Shown: positions 1 through 6,517, numbered from the stretch's first letter. The stretch is 12,881 bases of DNA from Actinomycetes bacterium (GCA_021785315.1 JAJYFX010000018.1:1-12881); one strand, 5' to 3'. Notes: a model not told the origin generated them from the letters alone. Program-made: numbers and translations.

Positions 1-1
1 A

Positions 2-151
2 GGGCTGCTCCCAGTCTCATCTGCAACCCCAGATGATTCCTGCCCTTGGCTTCTACTCTCCGACGGAACGAAGAGCGGTGGGTATCTCAACCCACGGGAA
101 TATCAGCGCCTCATGGCGCACCCACTCAGATCCCAAGATCCGGTTTATTGA
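2..151 (+). CDS. C-terminal fragment of an unidentified protein (5' end outside window)
   Basis: A frame open from the window edge encodes 49 residues and ends in TGA at 149-151. The peptide is polar with a Tyr/Pro-rich middle (around SDGTKSGGYLNPREYQ) and could be the tail of a gene entering from the left. I do not recognise the family. The open length is short enough to arise by chance, so this is a weak call based only on the open frame and plausible composition. Confidence 0.25.
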   Translation, partial: GLLPVSSATPDDSCPWLLLSDGTKSGGYLNPREYQRLMAHPLRSQDPVY

Positions 152-570
152 CTCCGCACAAGGCATCAGTGTCCTAATCGACCCAACCTGAAGACGATTG
201 ACCCGATCTATTGTGCAGCAGGGTCAAACCGTCATACCCTTGAATTGCATCTGGCGCACCTAGAATCCTTCATTCCAATCCGTTACGCGAGTTTGACGAA
301 TTGAACTTCTAGACAATGCGATTCCTCTCTGCCCTAATTGTCGGACGAGATTACAGCAACAATCGCACCTTGGGTATCGATAATTGTGGCCCGGATTGAC
401 CCATATTTAGCCACATGCGCTGCATGCACTACTTCAATATCAGGTGCCAGTCGCAAAAATTCTAACTACCCGTGACATGTTCCTAAAATACTCTTTATGG
501 AACTCGTAACAACCTCGCTTGAGATTGGCTTGGATATTTCGACGGTAAAGAGTTAGTGGAATGGGCGGTA
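152..570. other. Non-coding stretch with no recognisable gene
   Basis: Roughly 420 bases between the left-edge fragment and the hairpin at the end of the MaoC-like gene. I see no convincing open frame on either strand. A 19-codon frame starting with ATG at 498 ends just before the hairpin, but it has no clear ribosome binding site and is probably chance. I saw no RNA gene or repeat. Confidence 0.5.
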
Positions 571-571
571 G

Positions 572-608
572 GGGTATAACGAGGTCAGCTCTCGACCTCG
601 TTATACCC
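572..608. terminator. Strong hairpin overlapping the 3' end of the MaoC-like gene
   Basis: GGGTATAACGAGGTC (572-586) and its perfect reverse complement (594-608) form a 15-bp stem with a 7-nt loop. On the plus strand the stem is followed by TTTT (609-612), as in an intrinsic terminator. On the minus strand it is preceded by AAAA and not followed by a T-run. The TGA of the minus-strand MaoC-like gene (587-585) lies at the loop edge, so the last codons of the gene form one arm. It probably ends minus-strand transcription and may also stop plus-strand read-through. Confidence 0.75.
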
Positions 609-1043
609 TTTTCGCCAGATTAGGTTCAGGCTCTTGTAAGTCATGACTACTTCAGTGGCCTGATTTGTGAGAGTGTGTGCAAATTGCACCCGACCGCTAT
701 CATTCGCCGAAGTCAAACTTTTTTCAGCAATCTCCACGCTAAGCGTCAAGGTGTCTCCAGGTCGCACTGGGCGTCGCCACCGTAGCTCATCGACACCAAT
801 CCCAATTTTCATCGACTCTTCTACCAAGCCCAGCCTTAGAAACAGCCACCAGGCAATGCTAAGCGTGTGGAACCCTGACGCAATAAGACCCTTAAAGGAT
901 CCATTCTCGGCATGTACGCGATCAATGTGCATCGACTGTGGATCATATGAGTGGGCAAAGGTGATTATTTCAGCTTCAGTGAACGTCCGTCCTTTACCGA
1001 CAAAAGTTTGGCCCACCTCAAAATCATCAAAATACATCGACAT
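585..1043 (-). CDS. MaoC-like (hot-dog fold) dehydratase/hydratase
   Basis: A 152-residue protein of the MaoC/(R)-specific enoyl-hydratase hot-dog family, which hydrates or dehydrates acyl-CoA-type thioesters in the cytoplasm. Seen: an N-terminal FDDFEVGQTF segment typical of these proteins, then FAHSYDPQSMHID with candidate catalytic Asp34 and His39, the downstream ASGFHT segment that packs against the active site, and a RRPVRPGDTLTL strand typical of the fold. Length matches single-domain members. I chose ATG at 1043 because AGGAG (1050-1054, minus strand) sits six bases upstream; a GTG at 1046 is only three bases from it. The substrate cannot be told, and neighbours do not help since the nearest genes are decayed or unrelated. 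The stop codon is inside a terminator-like hairpin. Confidence 0.85.
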   Translation of the reverse strand: MSMYFDDFEVGQTFVGKGRTFTEAEIITFAHSYDPQSMHIDRVHAENGSFKGLIASGFHTLSIAWWLFLRLGLVEESMKIGIGVDELRWRRPVRPGDTLTLSVEIAEKSLTSANDSGRVQFAHTLTNQATEVVMTYKSLNLIWRKGYNEVES

Positions 1044-1082
1044 CACTATCTCCTATCTTGTCGAGTTTCGCTGTGCATTGGA

Positions 1083-1448
1083 CTATGTGACTAATGAATC
1101 TACCTCAGAGGATTTCAGGAGTTGGGAGAAGAAAAACTCCTTGGTCTTCAATACAGATTCTGCCAAGTAGTCGTTGCGATGATCGGCGTATCCGCCAGAA
1201 TAGAGATCAGTTGCGCTTTGAGACGCGGACTCCCACCACACAGGCCAATTTGTGGTCATTAGGTATCGGATTCTTGATTCGAGTGTTCCTCTCAGATCAG
1301 GAGTTGCGCTGGATAGTTTGGGCGGGAAACGCTTATTCTCATCTACGTCAAGCCTAAATGCGTCACGGACAAAAATAACGAAATCAAGTGGCTCTGAAAG
1401 GTCCATAATATTTAAAATCAAGCTACCGCTAGACGCTCCATTATACAT
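1083..1448 (-). CDS. Hypothetical protein, possibly the 3' part of a broken gene
   Basis: An open frame of 121 codons from ATG at 1448 to TAG at 1083. The peptide has protein-like composition: an MDLSEPLDFVIFVRDAF helix/strand segment, several Trp (NWPVWWES) and a Tyr/Asp-rich stretch (DLYSGGYADHRNDY). I do not recognise the family. No Shine-Dalgarno precedes the ATG. The frame continues in register beyond a single TGA (1460-1458) into another 98 open codons, so this may be the distal part of a gene inactivated by a nonsense mutation rather than an independent gene. An internal ATG (MDLSEP) also lacks a ribosome binding site. Confidence 0.4.
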   Translation of the reverse strand: MYNGASSGSLILNIMDLSEPLDFVIFVRDAFRLDVDENKRFPPKLSSATPDLRGTLESRIRYLMTTNWPVWWESASQSATDLYSGGYADHRNDYLAESVLKTKEFFFSQLLKSSEVDSLVT

Positions 1449-1457
1449 AGCATCACA

Positions 1458-1754
1458 TCAAGCTACAACTGTATAAGATCCTACTAATGGTCCTGCAGAG
1501 GAGCATATACCCTGGGTGCCAAAGACATAACCTGACTGGCCGAATGCTTGCGTTGCCTCAGCTGTGTAGTCTCCAAAACCATAGATCGCATAAAACCCAG
1601 TAATCCAGTTATTTTCCGAGATCGAACTGTCCCACTCAAATTGCGTTGACCGGATGTATGTAGTATTTTCGACATCAGCTCCCCACTCGTAGTAAAAGGC
1701 TTGGTTGAACTGGGAAGCGTGTTGAGAACTTGCCAGGGGGACATCGCACGGCCG
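1458..1754 (-). pseudogene. 5'-truncated gene remnant in frame with the ORF at 1083-1448
   Basis: The minus-strand frame from 1754 to the TGA at 1460-1458 is open and reads as a believable protein rich in Trp, Tyr, Phe and Gly (for example FYYEWGADVEN, then ITGFYAIYGFGDYTAEATQ), suggesting a secreted or beta-rich protein. No start codon is apparent and a TAG lies just upstream at 1757-1755. That is also where base composition turns GC-rich, so the 5' end looks lost at a junction. A different frame over the same DNA (1484-1744) begins with ATG, but its product is Lys/Arg/Ser/Thr-rich and less protein-like. Family unknown. Confidence 0.4.
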
Positions 1755-1852
1755 CTATGCGCCTACGACGACTACCGCCATTTCATTGCCTGGCGAGCTG
1801 CTGTCCGAAGGGCCACTCACTGGTCGCCTTCGTGAGCATGCATACTGGCCGG

Positions 1853-2152
1853 TTATTCCACCGTCCGGAATAGCGAGTACGTGATCGTCCCCTCGACGAA
1901 CTCCATGGCCGACGCCGCCGCCGCGTAGCCGGTGTCTTGTAGCGTGCGGGCCTCGTGCTCCTCGTAGGCGCTGAGGTCGTCGTAGGTGTAGACGAGCCGC
2001 ACCGAGTTCATCGGACCCGACAGCCCCTGGAGGACGCGAGGCAACGTGTAACCGTGATCGCGGGCGTACTCCAGGTAGCGTTCCAACCCTTGTGCGAATG
2101 TGGTTAGCCTCCCCTGGGCCACGCGTCCGTCAACGTGGATCTCGACAGTCAT
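1853..2152 (-). CDS. Small conserved-type hypothetical protein, Dabb-like fold suspected
   Basis: 99 residues from ATG at 2152; TTG at 2164 and GTG at 2161 are in-frame alternatives and no start has an ideal ribosome binding site. The sequence alternates beta-like stretches (TVEIHVDG, VRLVYTYDDLSAYEEHEA, GTITYSLFRTV) with helices (FAQGLERYLEYARDHG, QDTGYAAAASAMEFV), the pattern of dimeric alpha/beta-barrel (NIPSNAP/Dabb-like) proteins. That fold assignment is inference from the pattern. Codons are strongly GC-ending, unlike the flanking DNA, which fits acquisition from a higher-GC actinobacterium. No catalytic motif is evident and the neighbours give no function. Confidence 0.6.
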   Translation of the reverse strand: MTVEIHVDGRVAQGRLTTFAQGLERYLEYARDHGYTLPRVLQGLSGPMNSVRLVYTYDDLSAYEEHEARTLQDTGYAAAASAMEFVEGTITYSLFRTVE

Positions 2153-2445
2153 CTGCTTCACCAACCTTTGACCAACCGTGCAGGATCAATGTCACTCGTT
2201 CTCGATGCTACTAGCTCACGCTCCTCAGTCCAACGCGAGGTGCCATAGAGGATCTTAGGATTTGAACGTGTGCGCCTCACTACCATACTTCGGCATGAGT
2301 GCGGTCGTCAATGGTCACGAGCATCTACCTTTCGCTAGCGATCTTCGCTCACAAACCCGTAACACCTTTCGCCTTGACGGCTATCCAAATCAATCTCCCA
2401 TTTCTTTCGTGCTTACTCTTATCTTTTCGTTGCTTCTGACCATCA

Positions 2446-2739
2446 TTATTGATCGTTCAGAAACAAATTCTTCCTAAAAGAATTGTCTTGGTCGCAAGTT
2501 TTGATATTCAGTAGTCGAAAGATTGGTAAATGGGCGCTACGGATGGAGCTATGGACGACAGCGTCATGTTCCAGAGGCGTGTCGATGACGATGCACAGGA
2601 AGTCATTTCCCAACTCGTCCAGAAACCAGTGGAAGTCCTCGCCCGAGTCGGCCAGCAGAGTGCAGTGGTAGCCGGTCGGTTGTACAGCCGTAGTCGTCCT
2701 CCCGCTCCGTCCTTTACGCTTGGTGACTACGAGTAACAT
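2446..2739 (-). CDS. Doubtful small hypothetical protein
   Basis: A 97-codon minus-strand frame from ATG at 2739 (in-frame GTG at 2751). The central part (TGYHCTLLADSGEDFHWFLD, then ELGNDFLCIVIDTPLEHD) is fairly protein-like and GC-rich, but the C-terminal third is AT-rich and low in plausibility, as if the frame ran past an original end. No ribosome binding site is visible. I do not recognise a family. It may be a gene fragment or chance. Confidence 0.2.
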   Translation of the reverse strand: MLLVVTKRKGRSGRTTTAVQPTGYHCTLLADSGEDFHWFLDELGNDFLCIVIDTPLEHDAVVHSSIRSAHLPIFRLLNIKTCDQDNSFRKNLFLNDQ

Positions 2740-2862
2740 GGTGTGAAGCACTCACTACAAGTAGGATCCAGATGAGAACGTATATCAATGGCATAAATCA
2801 ATAACAGGCAAAGTGCGCACTTTGTCAACATTACCGTTGACGCTTGCTCACCGCCACGTGGC

Positions 2863-2928
2863 ACACTCGCACGGGCTCGCTCGTGCGAGTGTCACCCTCT
2901 GGACTTGCAAGTTAGTGCTCCAAGTCCA
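2863..2928. repeat. Two adjacent inverted repeats (tandem hairpins)
   Basis: First hairpin: ACACTCGCACG (2863-2873) and perfect complement CGTGCGAGTGT (2882-2892), 11-bp stem with an 8-nt loop. Second: TGGACTTG (2900-2907) and CAAGTCCA (2921-2928), 8-bp stem with a 13-nt loop. Only seven bases separate them. Neither is followed by a T-run on the plus strand, so they are not classic terminators. They could be an operator pair, a structured RNA, or the end structure of a lost mobile element. Confidence 0.6.
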
Positions 2929-3143
2929 TGAAAGCTGCTATGATGTCAGGTGCCTCGAAAGCTCTTACAGCGGCCTGGTGTCACTTGCTTCAGGATTCCC
3001 ACCGCGACGAAACGTGTCACGGCTTCGTCCGTGTGGACGAAACTCCTGCTGATCGGTTGGTCGTCCTTCTGACCGAAATTACCGGGGGCGCCAACGAGGA
3101 GCCGGAGGAGAAGGTCCGCCAACTTCCTCCATCGTCACACTGA
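2928..3143 (+). CDS. Doubtful small hypothetical protein or gene remnant
   Basis: A 71-codon frame from ATG at 2928, which overlaps the last base of the second hairpin, to TGA at 3141-3143. The C-terminal half (VRVDETPADRLVVLLTEITG followed by an acidic Glu-Pro-rich tail) is protein-like and GC-rich. The N-terminal half (MKAAMMSGASKAL...) is not distinctive and no ribosome binding site is visible. It may be the surviving 3' part of a transferred gene. Family unknown. Confidence 0.25.
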   Translation: MKAAMMSGASKALTAAWCHLLQDSHRDETCHGFVRVDETPADRLVVLLTEITGGANEEPEEKVRQLPPSSH

Positions 3144-3239
3144 TTTTGTCATTCACCTGGGTATCTATCGGGGATGTATGCTCCATAGAGGATCAACGTT
3201 TTAGCGCATCCTCCTGCGACAGTAGGGACACATCAATCG

Positions 3240-3369
3240 TTGCCACAAGTGGCAAAGTTACGGTTATCTCTGCTTAAGGGCATGCACACCGAGGGCAGAC
3301 CTAGGGAGTCGGAAACATTCTTGTCACAGGATATTGCATAATTTCAATAACTGTGTTATCTATAGATCC
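3240..3369 (+). promoter_or_regulatory. Promoter/operator region of the sulfur operon
   Basis: The AT-rich stretch before the regulator gene carries dyads suited to a dimeric ArsR-type repressor: TTGCCACAAGTGGCAA (3240-3255, 7-bp arms), ATAAC-TGT-GTTAT (3347-3359), and TATTG (3332-3336) with CAATA (3345-3349). A -35-like TTGTCA is at 3321-3326, but its matching -10 is not clear. The 3347-3359 dyad ends ten bases before the chosen ATG, so a bound repressor would block initiation. Short dyads of this size can occur by chance; position is the main argument. Confidence 0.4.
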
Positions 3370-4089
3370 ATGGATAACTCAAACACCTATGAAGCACCAG
3401 GCGTCATCTATGAACAACTGGCACGGATTGGTAAGGTTGTAGTACATCCAAAGCGCATCGAGCTGCTTGACCTACTTTGCCAAAGTGAACGAAGCATGGA
3501 GGCGCTTGCGGCAGCGACAGGCCTCAAACTCACGACGGCCTCAGCACACCTCCAGATCATGCGACAAGCACGATTGGTCGACACTCGCAGGGATGCCAAT
3601 CGTGTCTACTACAAAGCAGCAGGCGAGGAAGTCTGCCGGTTCATTGCAGCTCTCGGCGACCTTGCTCAGGCTCGGCTCGCCGAGGTGAAACAAATACTGT
3701 CAGAAATCGGGTCCCATACTGAAACCACCCAACGGGTGAGCCGCGCCGAGCTCCTAAGTCGTGTACGTGCCGGTGACGTGGTGGTACTAGACGTGCGGCC
3801 GACGCAAGAGTACCAGGCTGGACATATACCCGGCGCTATTTCCCTACCACTTGAGCATCTGGAAGCACGTTTGGACGAGTTCGACCCTCAAGTCGAGATT
3901 GTGGCCTACTGCCGTGGTCCTCTGTGCCTGCTCGCTCCTCAAGCAGTAGCAACCCTCCAGAAGCATGGTCGACAAGCCCGATGTCTCGAGGATGGCATGC
4001 CCGAATGGCGCCAAGCCAACCTACCAGTGGCAGTTGGGTCGGAAGTAAACGTATGGCAGGAATTTTCTCCAACTGCAATGACTGAATAA
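3370..4089 (+). CDS. ArsR-family repressor fused to a rhodanese domain
   Basis: 239 residues with two domains. Residues about 10-115 form an ArsR/SmtB winged helix: RIELLDLLCQSERSMEALAA, then TTASAHLQIMRQARLVDTRR as recognition helix and wing. Residues about 122-225 form a single-domain rhodanese (LDVRPTQEYQAGHIPGAISL, then YCRGPLC) with catalytic Cys181 and a second Cys186 in the loop, so the domain looks active. Cys37 in the HTH domain and Cys89 after the wing are roughly where persulfide-sensing ArsR proteins such as SqrR/BigR carry redox cysteines; this is a comparison, not an alignment. First gene of a sulfide-oxidation operon, so probably its repressor, with the rhodanese domain binding or delivering persulfide sulfur. 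ATG at 3370 was chosen over TTG at 3334 because the TTG lies among the putative operator dyads and its AGGA is too close. The ATG itself lacks a strong Shine-Dalgarno. Confidence 0.88.
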   Translation: MDNSNTYEAPGVIYEQLARIGKVVVHPKRIELLDLLCQSERSMEALAAATGLKLTTASAHLQIMRQARLVDTRRDANRVYYKAAGEEVCRFIAALGDLAQARLAEVKQILSEIGSHTETTQRVSRAELLSRVRAGDVVVLDVRPTQEYQAGHIPGAISLPLEHLEARLDEFDPQVEIVAYCRGPLCLLAPQAVATLQKHGRQARCLEDGMPEWRQANLPVAVGSEVNVWQEFSPTAMTE

Positions 4090-4100
4090 GCGAGGTTACA

Positions 4101-4451
4101 ATGAAAGTACTAGTTATTCTAAATGATCCACCCTATGGCACCGAAAGATCCTACAACGGGTTGCGTTTGGCTGGCTCATTGGCCCGCCGCGATGGCGTCG
4201 ATGTTAGAGTCTTCCTCTTTGGTGACTCTGTCGGCTGCGCTGTCGCCAACCAAAAAGTACCTGATGGTTACTACCATCTAGATCGCATGGTTACCTCAGT
4301 GCTCCGGCACGGTGGCTCAGTCGGCTGCTGTGGCACCTGCATGGAGGCACGAGCTATCGACGAAGGCGCCCTGGTGAATGGCGCACGACGTTCGACGCTT
4401 GAGGAGTCTGCCGACTGGACAATCTGGGCTGACAAGGTGGTCAGCTTTTGA
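4101..4451 (+). CDS. DsrE-family sulfur carrier/sulfurtransferase-like protein
   Basis: 116 residues of the DsrE/DsrF-like family, small cytoplasmic proteins that accept and pass on protein-bound persulfide. Seen: N-terminal strand MKVLVILNDPPYGTERSYNG, the FLFGDSVGCAV segment (Cys46), and the cysteine-rich loop GGSVGCCGTCMEARAI with Cys76, Cys77 and Cys80, where the sulfur-accepting Cys of the family lies. It starts 11 bases after the regulator's stop, with GAGG at a proper distance before the ATG, so the two are co-transcribed. Next to a sulfide:quinone reductase and a rhodanese it most likely shuttles sulfane sulfur. Single-gene members usually form homotrimers or homohexamers. Confidence 0.88.
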   Translation: MKVLVILNDPPYGTERSYNGLRLAGSLARRDGVDVRVFLFGDSVGCAVANQKVPDGYYHLDRMVTSVLRHGGSVGCCGTCMEARAIDEGALVNGARRSTLEESADWTIWADKVVSF

Positions 4452-4549
4452 GTACCCTCATTTGCCAGATGAGAACTAGATCCGAAACTGTGATGCTCTC
4501 GGACCCAATCCACACGAATGTTCCCCAATCATGAAAGAGACGGTGTTCA

Positions 4550-5770
4550 ATGACTAAACGAATACAAATACTCATTGTGGGTGGTTCATTTGGCGGCCTT
4601 ACCACCGCCTATGAACTGCGCCGTCACCTCGGCCCCGATCGAGCGGAAATTACTCTTATATCCAAAGACGAGCGCTTTACATTCGTGCCTTCTCTGACCT
4701 GGGTGGCAATGGGATCGCGCAAGCTAAGCGACATCTCCTTTGACCTCGCTGGACCGCTCGCAGGTAAGCAGGTGAAATTCGCTCATGAAACCGTGATCGC
4801 AATCGATACCGAGCAAAAATCAGTGACGACAACAGTGGCAGAGCATCGATACGACTTTCTCATCATTGCCACCGGTCATCGCAGCGCGAACGAGGCTGTA
4901 GAGGGTCTTGGACCTTTTGATGGGCCTGGCCACTCACCCATGTCTCCCCGAGAAGCCGAAGAACTAGCTAGCGCAGTCCAGGGACTGCTTAGACAACCAG
5001 GTCCGATCGTGGTTGGGGCGGCTCCGGGCGCCAGTTGCATAGGACCCGCCTACGAACTGGCCTTTGAACTCGATCACCTGTTGCGCCGACGAAAGCTGCG
5101 TCACTTGGTCCCGATGACATTGGTTACTCCCGAACCTTTCCTTGGACACATGGGAATGGGCGGAGTGGGCAAGATCCGCCAACTTCTCGAAGGTGAAATG
5201 GAGGAGCGTGAAATCAGATATCAAACTTCTGCAGCAGTAACAAAGATAACTGCTGAGGCAGTTGAAGTTCAGGAATTGCGTCCGATTGAGTCGGTGCTTT
5301 CAATCGTAATTCCCCCGTTGGCCGGCATCGATGCCGTGGCAAAAAGCCCTGGCCTTTCTAACCCAAAAGGATTTATCCCTATCGATAAACACTATCGTCA
5401 CCACTCTGCAGAGGGTGTCTATGCAGTTGGAGTCGCGGTCGCCTTACCGCCGGAAGGAGAAACACCTGTTCCAGTCAACTTCCCAAAGACAGGTCACATG
5501 ACCGAGCAGATGGCACGCATTGCCGTGGCCGACATTGTCGCCAGAGTCAATGGAACGGAAGCACCATCTGCTGAACTGTCAGCCCGCTGCATACTGGATA
5601 TGGGGAATCGCGGTGCCTACATCAACGTGGATCCAGTGCGACCACCACGCAACCGAATACCTACCGTTTCAGAAGGGTGGCAGTGGCTCTTAGCCAAGCG
5701 TGCCTTTGAGCGGACCTATCTATGGCATGCCCGTCGTGGCAGGAAGATGCCGACCACACTTGGATGGTGA
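4550..5770 (+). CDS. sqr: Sulfide:quinone reductase-like FAD oxidoreductase
   Basis: 406 residues of the sulfide:quinone oxidoreductase branch of the FAD/NAD(P)-disulfide reductases. These membrane-bound flavoproteins oxidise sulfide to polysulfide or persulfide and reduce the quinone pool. Seen: dinucleotide-binding VGGSFGG (10-16), ISKDERFTFVPSLTWVAMG, the second nucleotide-fold region GAAPGASCIGPAYEL with Cys163, the family signature PVPVNFPKTGHMTEQMA (307-323), and Cys347 in ARCILDMGN. Cys163 and Cys347 are the only cysteines and match the redox pair of SQRs; the third Cys of some types (Cys128 in Acidithiobacillus) is absent. A basic, aromatic C-terminus (WQWLLAKRAFERTYLWHARR) fits amphipathic membrane attachment. 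A 98-base gap separates it from the DsrE gene, with no obvious terminator. A related flavoprotein with another sulfur acceptor remains possible. Confidence 0.85.
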   Translation: MTKRIQILIVGGSFGGLTTAYELRRHLGPDRAEITLISKDERFTFVPSLTWVAMGSRKLSDISFDLAGPLAGKQVKFAHETVIAIDTEQKSVTTTVAEHRYDFLIIATGHRSANEAVEGLGPFDGPGHSPMSPREAEELASAVQGLLRQPGPIVVGAAPGASCIGPAYELAFELDHLLRRRKLRHLVPMTLVTPEPFLGHMGMGGVGKIRQLLEGEMEEREIRYQTSAAVTKITAEAVEVQELRPIESVLSIVIPPLAGIDAVAKSPGLSNPKGFIPIDKHYRHHSAEGVYAVGVAVALPPEGETPVPVNFPKTGHMTEQMARIAVADIVARVNGTEAPSAELSARCILDMGNRGAYINVDPVRPPRNRIPTVSEGWQWLLAKRAFERTYLWHARRGRKMPTTLGW

Positions 5771-5774
5771 TCCG

Positions 5775-5852
5775 ATGACTTCAAGAAGTTGTCTAACTGA
5801 ATCGATGGTCCACTCAGTCGTTGCAAGCGTACTGCTGGGTCCGCTGCCATGA
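5775..5852 (+). CDS. Possible 25-residue coupling leader ORF
   Basis: Four bases after the SQR stop an ATG opens a 25-codon frame whose TGA (5850-5852) overlaps the next gene's ATG as ATGA. The downstream gene has no evident Shine-Dalgarno, so translation of this short frame may carry ribosomes to it. The peptide begins MTSRSCLTES and ends in a hydrophobic VVASVLLGPLP. A weak GGATGGTGA lies upstream, inside the SQR C-terminus. It could equally be chance in a 78-base gap. Confidence 0.3.
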   Translation: MTSRSCLTESMVHSVVASVLLGPLP

Positions 5853-6517
5853 ACTCTGCTGGTAACCTCCTACCCGCGATCAAAGAAGTGTTGGTCGTGT
5901 GTGCACATCCCGACGACGAGTCCTTTGGACTTGGCTCGGTAATCGGCATTCTGTCAGAGCAGGCAATAAAAGTACGGGTATTATGCTTCACCCACGGCGA
6001 GGCCTCCACCCTTGGTGACTCCAGCCGCCCGCTCTGGGAGGTCCGCTCCGAAGAGTTCAGCTCAGCTGCGAACATACTCGGCATCGAAGATGCAGAACTG
6101 CTGTCATATCCCGACGGACATCTTGCCGAAGTGTCGGTAGAGGAACTGGCACATCAGGTTGAACAAGTACTCGGAAATGCGGAGTTGCTCTTAGTCTTTG
6201 ACGAAGGTGGAATCACCGGGCACCCCGACCATAGCAGTGCAACCCAAGCAGCAATCCAGACAGCGGAGCGGTTCGGCCTTCCAGTGCTCGCCTGGGCACT
6301 GCCCGAAACTGTCGCCTTAAAACTCAACTCCGAGTACGGGACAAACTTTGTGGGACGCCCGGAATCTGAAATCGACATCGTCATCGACGTAGACCGCGGA
6401 CGGCAGAAAGTCGCTATCGCATGTCACGCTAGCCAATCATCTCACAATCCGGTGCTTTGGCGCCGCCTAGAACTGCTGGGAACCGAGGAGTATTTACGCT
6501 GGGTGATGAAGAGATGA
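5849..6517 (+). CDS. PIG-L family (LmbE-like) zinc deacetylase
   Basis: 222 residues of the PIG-L fold, zinc-dependent hydrolases that remove acyl groups from N-acetylglucosamine-type amides. Seen: VVCAHPDDESFG with zinc ligands His20 and Asp23 and catalytic Asp22; FDEGGITGHPDHSSA with His128 as third ligand; and a conserved C-terminal ACHASQSSH segment. Length matches minimal bacterial members. In actinobacteria the family includes MshB (mycothiol synthesis) and Mca (mycothiol S-conjugate amidase), so a role in processing a thiol or its persulfide within this sulfur operon is attractive but inferred. No clear ribosome binding site precedes ATG 5849; a short upstream frame overlapping by ATGA may couple translation. 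Its stop overlaps the next start, also as ATGA. Confidence 0.85.
   Translation: MNSAGNLLPAIKEVLVVCAHPDDESFGLGSVIGILSEQAIKVRVLCFTHGEASTLGDSSRPLWEVRSEEFSSAANILGIEDAELLSYPDGHLAEVSVEELAHQVEQVLGNAELLLVFDEGGITGHPDHSSATQAAIQTAERFGLPVLAWALPETVALKLNSEYGTNFVGRPESEIDIVIDVDRGRQKVAIACHASQSSHNPVLWRRLELLGTEEYLRWVMKR

Larger units (their letters stand above)
2165..3333. other. Long intergenic or decayed region of patchy composition
   Basis: About 1.17 kb without a convincing gene. It contains a minus-strand frame (2446-2739) and a plus-strand frame (2928-3143), both weak and listed separately; a plus-strand frame at 2262-2477 with a hydrophobic end that I regard as chance; and two adjacent hairpins (2863-2892, 2900-2928). 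A 12-bp direct repeat, CCATAGAGGATC, occurs at 2243-2254 and 3183-3194. GC-rich patches near 2530-2740 and 2990-3140 alternate with AT-richer DNA, which suggests debris of transferred sequence. No transposase or integrase was recognisable. Confidence 0.45.

Noticed and set aside
667..1170. 167-codon plus-strand ORF
   Set aside because: It is antisense to the MaoC-like gene, whose motifs and ribosome binding site are clear; its own product is Ser/Arg/Thr-rich with no family resemblance.
1458..1460. TGA read as selenocysteine
   Set aside because: No selenoprotein family is recognisable, no Cys-containing homolog is known to me, and the 5' end of the gene is also lost, so decay is the simpler explanation.
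2262..2477. 71-codon plus-strand ORF with a hydrophobic C-terminus
   Set aside because: It starts with TTG, has no ribosome binding site, and its composition follows the AT-rich background; probably chance.
6457..6513. Upstream start for the four-helix membrane protein
   Set aside because: It lies inside the PIG-L coding region; ATG 6514 overlaps the PIG-L stop as ATGA and fits the protein's polar N-terminus.
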